A stretch of DNA of 29,398 nucleotides. It comes from Polyrhizophydium stewartii (lineage: Eukaryota > Chytridiomycota > Chytridiomycetes > Rhizophydiales). Both the position numbers and the translations under genes were made by a program. Shown one piece after another: positions 7,252 to 19,146 of the stretch; the first letter of the stretch is position 1, and each line of letters starts with the position of its first letter. The stretch is taken from positions 1-29,398 of the forward strand of contig JADGIZ010000080.1 in assembly GCA_027604665.1 (NCBI GenBank). Reading direction: 5' to 3'. The notes under the pieces are model-generated. The model was given only the letters and a program-made list of their open reading frames with translations. It searched no databases and had not been told where the DNA came from.

Positions 7252-10200
7252 CTAATTGCCTGCCTTTTGCTTTCCCTTTGCGCGGCGCTTTGCGGCGGCT
7301 GCGTTCGGTTCGCCTCCCTTTGAAGCCTCGAGCTTGTCCTGCTTTTGGAACTGATCGCGCAGACGCTCATAGCGCTGTAGCTCGTCAACCGGCACAGACG
7401 GAACAAGCTCGCGCACTGCCGCCGCGAAATCGGACAGCTGCACCCGGACATTGATCTCCTCTTCTGTCGCCATTTGGTCCAGATAGTACTGCGGGGTCAG
7501 GGGATAGGGATGGCCCTGCATCGGACCTTGGGCGTTCAGCTCGGCTGGAGCAGATTGCTGACTGTCAGCTGACATGCGCTCTGTGTGCCACCTGCGCTGA
7601 TCGCGTGTCCGCACCCAGTCTCTCGTTGACGGCGTCGATTGTGCGGGTCATGGCCTTGAGCAGCGCGTCCGAACACAGGGCGTAAAAGTCGGCTCCGGTG
7701 TAGTTATATCCACACATGTCCGCCACTGCCCGCAGGTCCGCGTCCGGCGCCAGATTGAATCTGCGGCTCATCGGATCAGCTCTGGACTATTGATTCCACC
7801 GGCATCGAAACATCGCAACATCACCACTCACTTGCGCGTGAGTGCCTCGAGCACTTTGATCTGCGCCGTTCGGTCGCTGGCGATTCCCAGGTAGAGCAGC
7901 TCGTCAAAGCTGCCGTGAAACGCCGCAGGAAATCAGCGATGCAGTGACGACGTCTGGCGCTCAGATAGTGTACGTACCGTCCTGGGCGAAGCAGCGCCGG
8001 ATCCAGAAGATCGGGCCGATTAGTCGCCGCGATCACGAAAACGTCCGAGCCACCCGAGTCGGACATGCCATCGAGCTCGGCCAACAGCTGGCTGACGATG
8101 CGGTCCATGACGCCGCCAGAATCGCCTTTTTCGCCACGCTTTGGCGCCACGCTGTCCAGCTCGTCAAAAAACACAACACAGGGGCGGGCATCACGCGCGC
8201 GTTGGAACACCCGGCGAACGTTGGCCTCGGACTCGCCAATGTACATGTTGAGGAGCTCGGGGCCTTTGACAGAGAAGAAGTTGAGTGAAAGAGTGGTTGC
8301 GACGGCCTTTGCGACCAGGGTTTTGCCGGTGCCTGGTGGGCCGTACAAAAGAATACCCGATCGCTTTTTGACTCCCGAGTCAAAGAGCTCGGGATGCTCC
8401 AGAGGCAGCTTGATGGTCTCCAAAATCGCGTCCTTGACATGCGCCAGGCCGCCAATGTCCTCCCACTGAACATTCGGGATCTGGTGTCGCTGCTAGTCAG
8501 CCCCAGAGACCATCTGAGGCGGCGCGGGGGTCAGTGGATGGGGGCGTGCGTGCTCTGACCTTGGGAGCACCAATCATGTCCGAATGGGCTGCGCGCGCGA
8601 CGCCAAGCGCTTTGCTGATGTCACGAGACGAAATGCACACCCCGGCACGCACAAGATCGTGCACCGTCGCGGACGAGGGGCTCTTGCTCCGCGTGCTGTG
8701 CATGTCTCGTCAGCAGGCACATATCTTACCGCGCAATCCAAGGAAGTGCGAAGCTCACAGCGAGTCGATTAGGCGTCCCGCGGTCTCGATTCCTGCAGAC
8801 GCAAATACGTTTTTGAGGTTGCGAGCCGATAGCCCTGCCGTTTGAACCGCAATCTGATCGACCTGCACGTCCAGCGCCATCGGAGTGTTTTGCAGCATGG
8901 CTTGGGCAAGCGCCTCACGCTGTTCCTGGGACGGAACCTGAATGTAGTCGCGGATCAGAAATGCGCGGCAATCCAGCGGCAACGCCTGATACGAGGAGCG
9001 ACGAACCTCAAACTTCATATCGTAGCGGAACATGCGTTTAACCGACGCGGGCACTTTTTCGACGTCCGTTGTTGTGGCGACAAGGAGCACTGGATTGCCT
9101 GACCGCACGCCTGCCTTGGATAACTCCGAGAGGATGCGTTCCAGTCCATCGCGGAACTCGACGGGGTCTGAAGGCGCGCTTGTTTGGGGCCCTCCAAGGC
9201 CTTGGCACGCGGCGTCGATGTTGCGCAAAACCATCAAGCTCGGTGAGCAATCTATGGCCTTCTCCGTCCATATCTGCATGTAAGCGAGTGACTTTGTGAG
9301 TGGCTCGCGGGTCAGATCCACGCAGTTGAACTGAGGCGAGTGCAATACGTGTCAGTCGCTGGCGCCGATGCAAACGGAGATCGAGAATCGCGTGTAAAAC
9401 ATACTTCGACAATGTGCAGCCCAAGGTGTGCGGCCACGCTCCTAATCAGTGCGCGCTTTCCAACTCCCGTCGCGCCGTGCACCAAAATCGAGCAGGGGAA
9501 CGCTTGCAGCTCCGTGGCGTTGAGATACGCGTCGCAGATGTCGACAAGCTCGCCGAAAGAGGGGTGTATCCGAGAAGCGCGGTTCAGGAGTGACGGCATG
9601 CGGGGTCCTGCAGTGCCGCGCTGTTAGATGCAACATGTGCTCGCATATTGCGGCCACAGCTCAATCGAGGCGCACCCATCTCCATGCCAGCGAGCAGCGA
9701 AAGATGAACACGGCTGTTCACGACACCAGCCTGAACGACTTTTGTGGACTTGATATCGACTAAAAATGGTCCGTTTGTCGATGTGTTTCCTCGCACATCA
9801 GCCACCTCAAAAAGGCAGAATTCACTCGCGGTGCTCTCCAGAAAACTGGCACACATGAGTTAACAAGTAAGCGCATTACAACAGCTGCCCTCACGTTGCA
9901 GACACACTCTCACCTGAGGTCACGAGACAGATCAGCGTGCTGCGTGCGGATCTTTGACCTGATGCGCGCTGCGACTCCTGTTTACCAAACATGGTTTCTT
10001 GTCAGGCACTCGACACGCTGCTGAAATGTGGCGCAAGACTCACCATCGACTTGCACGCAGATCCAGTCACCCTTGGCAACAATGCGTCGGTCAGTAGAAA
10101 AGAAGCGCTCCATGGCAGTCAAGCTCGCCTCGAACAGCGCACGATCGCTCGTGGTTGGCGTAGCAACGCGCGCCAGTGTGAGCTGGGTCGCACACGGCAG

Positions 10201-11603
10201 AGCCGCTGGATCGACGGGTTCGATTGGAGCCCTAACTTCGACGCCTTCCAGACAGTCCTGCCAGGTAGCATCGCGGACCAGATTGCGAATGACGAGCGGA
10301 GATGCACAGAGCTGCAGGGCTTGTCCGGTAATCGCCGCGTTACCAGAGTCCGTCCAGGCCTCGACGCAAACCAGCTGCTTGTGGCCATTGCCGTGTGAGA
10401 GCCAGATCCAGTCGCCGCTGCACAGCCCAGCTTCGGTGAGAAAGTGCAGCGGCGCGCTGACGGCGCGCGAATTGATGTCTCCGACAGGCGCTCGGGGCCT
10501 GATAACAGCTGATGCAATCTTGATGCTTGACAGAATAAGCTGCCCCGCTGGGTCAATCCCAGCATCAAAGAGCAGAGCTTGCGTGCCTTCGTCATAGTTC
10601 AAGTCGTCTTTGAGCACCTCAAAGCCGCTCGCGACGGTCGGCTCCGTCTCCAGAGTGGCATGCGGCTCCGGCATCTTGACAATCATGATGGCGGTTGCCT
10701 TGGAGACAATTCCTTGCTTGACTGGCTCGGAGGAAATGGATCGGAAATGCAGATGACCTGCGACACCCGGCACGGCAATGTCGACCACTCCGCCCATGCG
10801 CACGATCTGGCCTGTGCTGCTCAGCGCTGCGGAGACACTGCCCGGGTCTGCAAATCATGTCAGCACTCTGAGCCCCCGCTTTCGCCAGTAGATAAATGTA
10901 CCCACCACTCTGCGAGGCGTCCCAGCTGCTTGCATCTACGGCTTCGAGCACCAGTGAATCCAGCGCTACGCATGCTATTGGGGAGGTCGCACACACGACA
11001 GTGCGATCGTCGAGGTCCGTGTCGGCGGCGTCCCCGAGCGCGGCGACGAGATCCTCCCTGCCTGCCTCCGAGAGCAGACGTGCGGGCAGCCACAAGATGC
11101 ACGGGCCGGTGTCTTGCGGCGAGCCGGCCGAGGCTGCCGCGGCGGGATCCAGCGGGGCGACGTGCACCACGAGCGCCTGGCTGCGGACAAACTGTGCGCC
11201 GGCGGCACGTGCGACGGGGCCAAAGTCCAAGGCGGCGGCCAGCATGCCGCCCGCAGCCGGCGAGACGGAGGCGCCCAGCGACACCAGCGCCTGCCACAGC
11301 GCCGTGCTGGCGTATGCGTGGCTCACACCGGCACCGTCGCTCTGGCCTGCATCGCCGTCTCCGCCGCTGCCGCTGCCGGCGTCCGTGGGCACGAGGCGAA
11401 CGGCCGCTTCGACGCCGCTGTCGCTGGCGGGGTCGGCACACAGGCGCTCGAGCCTTTGAGGATTGAGGGCGTCTGTCGTGCGTCCGGGTCGGCCGGATCA
11501 GTCAGTAGGGGCATTCCAGCGGCCGCGGGGAGCGCTCGGGCGCCGGCGCCGCCTGGCCGTCCGCTGGCGGCGACGCGAGCGCACCTGTCGGCCAGTCGGG
11601 CAT
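7252..11603 (-). CDS. PEX6: Peroxin-6, AAA+ ATPase of peroxisomal receptor export
   Basis: Twelve exons close in phase: 11603-11585, 11472-10906, 10847-10044, 9977-9914, 9845-9712, 9607-9405, 9330-8759, 8695-8560, 8480-7978, 7909-7832, 7760-7615, 7568-7252 (1180 aa). The N-domain is divergent. D1 has Walker [13 protein letters not shown] but a degenerate Walker B ([10 protein letters not shown]), as is usual for Pex6. D2 has [41 protein letters not shown] and [20 protein letters not shown]. The tail [18 protein letters not shown] with [15 protein letters not shown] is Pex6-specific. Pex6 works with Pex1 to pull ubiquitinated Pex5 from the peroxisomal membrane. The first exon encodes only MPDWPT plus one base. 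An in-frame ATG at 11639 would add 12 residues and overlaps the upstream CLC stop as ATGA. The weakest junction is 9712/9607 (donor GTGTTC). Confidence 0.92.
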
Positions 11604-11635
11604 CTGGAGGAAACCACGACAGAGTTCATTCGCGA

Positions 11636-14600
11636 TCATTTGAGGGGCTGCCGCGGATCCAGCAGGTCCAGCTCGGTCGCACTCAATGTCGCCTCTGACG
11701 CGGGGTTGCCCGTGTAGACGCCGCCAAGTGCGCCGAGCGACCCAGCCGGCTGCCCGCCATCGATGCTGCTGCGGAAGCTGTTGCGCCGGTGGCTGCCAAT
11801 GAGCTGCTGCTCCTCCTCCTGGGTCAGACGAGGGCGAGACCCGTGGCTGCGCCGAGCTGTGCCGCCTGCGCCCGAGAGGTTTCCGCTGTCCGTGCGCGCG
11901 AGAAGGCCTTGCGACTGCAGGTTGGTCTCGGACGCACGCGCCGACGTCACCGCGCTGTCGGCGAACAGAATGTCGGTGGCGTGGCCGGGCGACAACCCCA
12001 GCGAAGCCATCAGATCCTCCTTGGAGTAGATAGTCGTAAGCAGGTCCTTCTTGGTCACAAGCCCGCGCAGCATGCCTGCCTCTTTGATGATGATCACGCG
12101 CGGCCCCAGCTTCTTGAACAGGTCCTGAGCAGGCAAACAAGCGTCAGAAGGAGTGCGGCGTGATCCCACCGCAAGCCGAGCGAGAGCAAAACCCACCATG
12201 ACAAGCTCGATCGGGACAGTGGGGTCGACGCCAAGCGGTGTCTTGTCGCAAAAAGCGACCTTGTCAGCCTTGCCCTGGGCACATCGGCAATGCTGCAGAG
12301 CATCCTCGCACCTGATCCACAAAGTGCGCCAGGTTGAGCGAGTCGGTGCCGCCAGCTCCAAACGCCGCCGAGCGTCGCGGCTGCGCCGGAGCGTCGAGCG
12401 ACCGATCCGCACGCGGCTGCGCATCTGCCCGCGAGGACGACCAAAAATCGGGTTCGTCAAAGTAGACGATCATGTCGGAACGCAGCGACTGGTATCGCCG
12501 TGCCTTGTCTGGATGGCTGTCAGCGAACATGGGCGAGGCAGCAGTCGCCGCCACCAGCGTACCACCCCACCAAGCGCGTATAGAAGATCACCGCGCGTGA
12601 CGTAACCGACGATGCTGGTGTCTTCGTTCGACGTGATGATCGGAAAGCCCTGGAAGTCGTGTGAATCAAGCATGTTTTCTGAGCAGGAGACCAAGTTGGG
12701 AGCTCGTCAGCAAAACGACCGAGCATGGCAGCATGCTCTGGCCGACCAGCGAGGCGCACCGATATCCGACAGCGTCATTCCCTTGCCCGTAAAGCACACA
12801 AGCTGGTCAATGCTCGTCATGGCCTCGCTAACGGGCAGGCCAATGATTTCATCCTCGCGCGGATCAAGGAAGGGGAAGCGGTTGATGCGGATCATGACTT
12901 CGGCCATGCCGCCACGGCCAAAAAGATCACCGACAAGCTTGGCAACCATGACCGTCACCATGCACGGAATGATGTAGTTGAGCGTGCCCGTGAGCTCAAA
13001 CATCACGACCGTCAACGACACTGTAAGCTTGGTGACACCCTGCAAGCGCGCGGCTTGGTCAGCGGGGAGGGGGAGCAGGCAGGGCGGGTCGCAGAATAGC
13101 CGGTGTCTGGACGGGACTCACGCCTAGCCCTGCCATGGCCCCCAGCAGAGCGTACATGCCAGGCGTCACACATTCCTGCTCGGGCGGGCAGTCGGCAAAG
13201 ATGGGAAGCTTGGGGTTGGCGCTGAGTTGCGAAGTGTCAGATAACGAGCGATCGCCTCCATACAGGTTGCGACATTGCTCACAGCTGCCACTGCCCAACA
13301 GCGATGCCGAGCAGCCGCCCAAAGAGCGCTCCCCAAACCATCGAGGGAATGCTGAAAATGGACAACCCATCCCAGTCGTGTCAGCTGCGGCCATATACAA
13401 CGCTCGGCGCGCCAAGCCCCTCACAAGATGCCCGCAGGGACCTTGGCGCCGATAGAAACGATCGTCAGCGCGGTCTTGATGAGCAGCGCAAAGATGAGCG
13501 CCGCGATTGTGAAGCCGAGATGGGGGCTTCAGGGTGAAGTCATACAGCCGCGTCTCAGCATCCATCAGTTGTCTCTCTCGTCGCTTCACGCGAGATTCGA
13601 GTGCACCTGCACAGTCCCAGGTTGTCAGATGTGCTGCTGCACTCCTTGAACAAGTACTCGAGAAGCTCGAGACTGTCGACGCTGCGAATCGCATCTCATG
13701 GTGTTAGCGCGAGATGCGGTGAGTGAGCTGGAGGGGAGTACAGGCAGCTGCTCACCGGGTGATCACGTTGATGTACCCGAGCGTCGCGGTGACAAGCGCA
13801 ATGGCAAGCACGTCGCGGATAGGGTTTGCCTTGAGCCACGCGTGACGGCGGCGGAGCGCCTGGCACCAAAGATTGCCGCGAATGACGAGTGCTCCAACCA
13901 GACCCTTGGTCGGAATCACTGTGAGCGATGCACTGAGGTACGCAGGCTGATTCCATGATTGACTCACTCCCATGACTCCGAGAATGATAAACGAGACCAT
14001 TTCGAAAAAGTACCAGTTGCGCGACACAGTCACTTGGAACAAGACGCGCTTTCCGCGGTACGGGTCGATGAACTGGATGGAGGGTCAGTCAAAGGGTTTC
14101 TAGGCTGCAAGCTCCGGCGGTGATATCGCACCTGCAGAGTCACACACGACACGAGCGCGCAAAAGAAGCTGCGCAGCATTGTCTTGGTCGGGAAGAACGA
14201 GCTGAGCTCCTGTAGAATGCGACGGACATCACATTTCAGGGCCAGTCAGCAGTCTGTCCGCGTGCGGCCGCGGGCTAACGGCTCTGACCTCGAGGGAGAA
14301 CAAAACGCCGCCAATTGGGGCTATGGGGTCGCCCACAAGCCGCAGATCAACGGGTGACCGAGTCAGTTGTCGCGCACAAACACAGCTCGTCGATGCGTGG
14401 TTGCCTCACCGCCAAATGCAACGGCAACACCTGCCGCGGCCGAGGCTGCGAACGAGATGCATGTGAGTCCGTGCTGCCGTGTTCGGCGCACCGATCGGCA
14501 TGGCTTACCTGAAAGGATTTCGCGCTTGCGGGCTGGGAGCCGCACCGAGAATCAGTCAGCCTCGAAGCGCAGACAAATACCGGAAAATGCATAACGCATC

Positions 14601-16316
14601 CACCTTCGTTGTCCTTGTACTTTGGAAACATCCGCGGGAAAATGTTGCCGATGCAGCATGCTATGTGGATCATGGGACCCTCTTTGCCGACGGCAAGACC
14701 TGATGCAACAGTAAGTGGCTGCGTGGCGGCAGGGGATGTCAAAATTCAGACACATATTGGCGAGGCAACGGTCGTGAGAGGCATACCAGGGCAACACTTT
14801 TGACAACCAGCGTGCGGATGCCAAGGAACTGCTTGATGATGAAGCCACCGAGAATCGTCTTGACCTCGGCGGTGCCAGATCCAGCTGCGTATGCGCAGAG
14901 ACGGACGACCATTACGGCGCACGCGCCGGCAAAGACAACCGAGAAGAAAGCATAGAGTACAAAGTTTACAAGCAAGTTGCTCTCGGCGCCAAAAAGGACC
15001 CAGCTCCACGGCTTGAAGTCCTTGCAGTACCCGCCTGGCAATGCAGCGGCACGACAGGGTCAGTATCTGAACAGCGCAGTGTGTGCGGAGCCGGTGCAGC
15101 CTTGCCTGATCTGCTTAGACCCGCGCAGCAGATGTCCTTGCTGAGGTACCACTCGGTCACGCACACGCCTTGCTTGACGTCCGTGAGCCATGCGGCGACG
15201 ATGTCGATGCACGAGGCGAAGATGCCGATAAAGATGCCTGAGCAGACGTGCCAGGTCAGCCGCAGAAACAGCAAGGACGTTAAACGCATCGCGCGCACCA
15301 ATGATCGACACGAGCAGCCACGACTGGACCGAGTCGAACAGGGTCGACAGCTGTGAGTCCCATCCCGGTCGGCGGCGCGCAATGATGCGGTGCTTGCGAC
15401 GGTGGTCGCGCATCCAGTCGCGCATCCAGTCTGGCCAACAGCGCCGGTGTCAGCGTGCGACGCACGGGTGGCGGCGGGGGTTGCGGCGCCGAGTCGGCCC
15501 ACCAATCGTCGTGAAGTCCTCATAGGGCAACATCAGATCCTGCACGGCCTCGTCGTCGTCGCCGCCGCCGCCGGGGCTGCCGGTATCGCCGGCCTCGGAG
15601 TCGCGGTGGTGCGTGCTGGGCGAGCGCTCTGCGCTGCCGCGCAGCGCGGACCGCGAGCCGTCGTCTTCGTCGCCATCGACGGGCGAGCGCATCGACGGCG
15701 AGCGCAGGCTGCCCGTGCGCGCCTCGAGCTCGCGGCGCCTGCGCCGGCTGATGGGGTCGAACAGCGTCGACTTGCGGGCGCCTGGCGTGGCCGCGGTCTT
15801 GGCCGTGGCGACGGACGGGCGCAGCGGCTCGGGAAGGCCGTCGACGCCGCGCTGCTGCTGGCGGCCCGTGGCGACCGACAGGCTCGGGAGCGAGGCCGAG
15901 CGCAGGTCGGCGGTGCCCTGCGCCCCGCCAGATGCACGGCCCGGCCACCCGGCGCCGTCGTGCTCATCTGCGAGCGGGCCCGTGTGCGCGCGGGCGTGCG
16001 GCGGAACGTGGGCAGCGGCAGCGGCGGCGGACGGAGCTCCGAGCGGGTCGACCAGAATGCCGGGCGGGGCCGGCTGCTGCACAGGCTCGCCAAGGTGCCT
16101 GCTGAAGGGCAGGCTGCGCACCACGCCGTCGTGGCTCGGCGGCAGGTCGATGAGCGGGCGTGCCCAGGAGGCGGCAGCCGAGCCGAAGCTGGAGCCTAGC
16201 GGCGGGGCGGCTATGCCGACGCCCAGGCTCGCTGTGCCGGCCATGCCCGAGCCGAACCCAAAGTCGCCGTCCGGGTCGAGGCCGAGGTCTTCGTCGGACC
16301 ACGGGTTTGCCGCCAT
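11636..16316 (-). CDS. GEF1: CLC-family voltage-gated chloride channel / 2Cl-/H+ exchanger (Gef1/ClC-3 type)
   Basis: Twenty exons close in phase: 16316-15503, 15430-15299, 15237-15121, 15034-14787, 14718-14604, 14532-14509, 14445-14410, 14320-14289, 14209-14132, 14072-13968, 13904-13756, 13681-13607, 13526-13425, 13351-13283, 13221-13122, 13039-12760, 12678-12571, 12508-12312, 12241-12197, 12124-11636 (1104 aa). A ~270-residue disordered N-tail precedes YEDFTTIDWMRD. Membrane-domain signatures are [14 protein letters not shown] (~406), [12 protein letters not shown] with the gating Glu (~450), [30 protein letters not shown] with the likely proton Glu (~556), and KVPAGIFIPSM. Two CBS domains follow ([33 protein letters not shown]). 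Both glutamates suggest an endomembrane exchanger rather than a channel. The canonical GSGIPE motif reads GSGTAE. Exons 6-8 are only 24-36 nt. The start at 16316 is chosen; an in-frame Met at 16433 would overlap HTD2. Confidence 0.93.
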
Positions 16317-16410
16317 GTGGTCAAGCTCTGCGATCGCGCTGGCGGCTGGGACGGCTCGGACGGCGCAGGCGGCCCGGGCCGCGGCAGCGACCTTCCTTGC
16401 AGCAACACCC

Positions 16411-17502
16411 ATGCGCGCGCGCCTGCTGGCCACTCAGGCTGTAGGCGGGACAGGCGCCAGCTCGGCAAGCGTCGCGCTCGTCGAACAGTGGCGCGCCAGC
16501 AGGCAGAACGACTCGCAAGTCAGCACCGACACACCGACGGCGTCAACGCAGCAGCTGCTTGCCATGACGATCCACCCGCTGGCGCTGTCGCCCGACCGCG
16601 AATCAGCCGCGCTTGCACTCTCGACGCCGGGCAGCAGCACAATGAGCGAGCTCCTGGTGCTGCCCGCGGCGGGGACGCCGCTGCATCCGGCCGCACACCT
16701 GACCATGTTCCCGCTGCGCACGCCCGAGCCGATGTTGGCCGCGGACGGCTACGACGCCGACTGGTCGCCGCCCAAGCCCTTCACGCGCCGCATGTGGGCC
16801 GGCGGTGTGATCGAGTGGCAGCCGCACAACCCGCTGCGTGTCGGGCAGCCCGCAACCATGACGTCGCGGCTGCTCGACGCGGTGGCGAAGCGCACTGGCC
16901 GCGGCGACGCCGTGTTCGTCAGCATCGAGAAGCGCATCGAGAACACCGCCGGCGAGGCCATGCGCGAGCAGCGCTCGTACGTCTATCTCGAGCACGCGCT
17001 GCCCGCGAGCGGCCGGGCTTCAGAGCCGTCCGCACGCTCGTCCAAGAGTTGCGTGCCCGCAGCCTTGTGCGATGAATCACAGCGAGGCTCCCGCTGACCG
17101 GCGGTATGGTGTGTCACAGGGTCGGCGTCATCCGACTTTCATGTCACGGTGCACCCGACGACAATGACGCTCTTCCGCTACTCAGCACTCACCTTCAACA
17201 GCCACTTGATCCACTACGACCAAGGCTACGCCACGGACGTCGAGGGCTATCCGGGCTGCCTGGTGCACGGCCCGCTGACGTGCACGATGCTGCTCGATCT
17301 CTTTCGCCGCAACGCGCCGGGCAAGACACTGACCCGCTTCGCATATCGCGCCGTCAGCCCCGTCGTTGTTGGACAGGACATGACGCTGCACGGCAAGTGG
17401 GCGGTGGACGGAGAGAACAAGCCGTACTGCGAGCTGTGGGCGACGCGTGCCGACGGCGCGGTTGCGATGAAGGGCACTGCCGAGTACACTGATGCTGCGT
17501 GA
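16411..17502 (+). CDS. HTD2: Mitochondrial 3-hydroxyacyl-thioester dehydratase type 2 (MaoC-like hotdog)
   Basis: Exon 1 is 16411-17047 and exon 2 is 17120-17502 (339 aa), with donor GTTGCG and acceptor GTCACAG. The N-terminal half contains FTRRMWAGGVIEWQPHNPL, typical of the first hotdog in HTD2. The C-terminal half has FRYSALTFNSHLIHYD (231-246) and VEGYPGCLVHGPL, the MaoC hydratase signature with the catalytic Asn/His/Asp cluster. HTD2 dehydrates 3-hydroxyacyl-ACP in mitochondrial type II fatty acid synthesis, which feeds lipoate production. An alternative start at 16315 adds 32 residues ([18 protein letters not shown]), an Arg/Ala/Ser-rich stretch that looks like a mitochondrial presequence. 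That ATG shares the palindrome CATG with the proposed CLC start on the other strand, so which start is used is open. Confidence 0.88.
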
Positions 17503-17604
17503 CGCTCTCGCAGTCGCCATCAACGCACAAGCGCGGTGGAACGAAGTGAACAGACACGATGGTCGAGGGAGGCTTTGATTCCCATTCATCACGTGCCGCA
17601 GCGC

Positions 17605-19067
<1,463 letters not shown>

Positions 19068-19146
19068 GTCTTTTGGGAAACCTGGCGAGAGGTGAAAAGC
19101 GTGTGAAATGACCCAGCGCAACTTTCGCTCGACCCCGCGACCTCGA
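19068..19146. promoter_or_regulatory. 79-bp divergent spacer between HEM2 and the large coiled-coil protein gene
   Basis: The two proposed ATGs face away from each other across 79 bp, so the spacer and 5' UTRs must serve both genes. If the plus-strand gene used the earlier in-frame ATG at 19108, the gap would be 40 bp. No clear TATA box is seen. Confidence 0.35.

Noticed and set aside
15613..16410. Long plus-strand frame running into HTD2
   Set aside because: The part before 16315 is antisense to CLC exon 1. Only the segment from 16315 or 16411 onward is plausibly HTD2.
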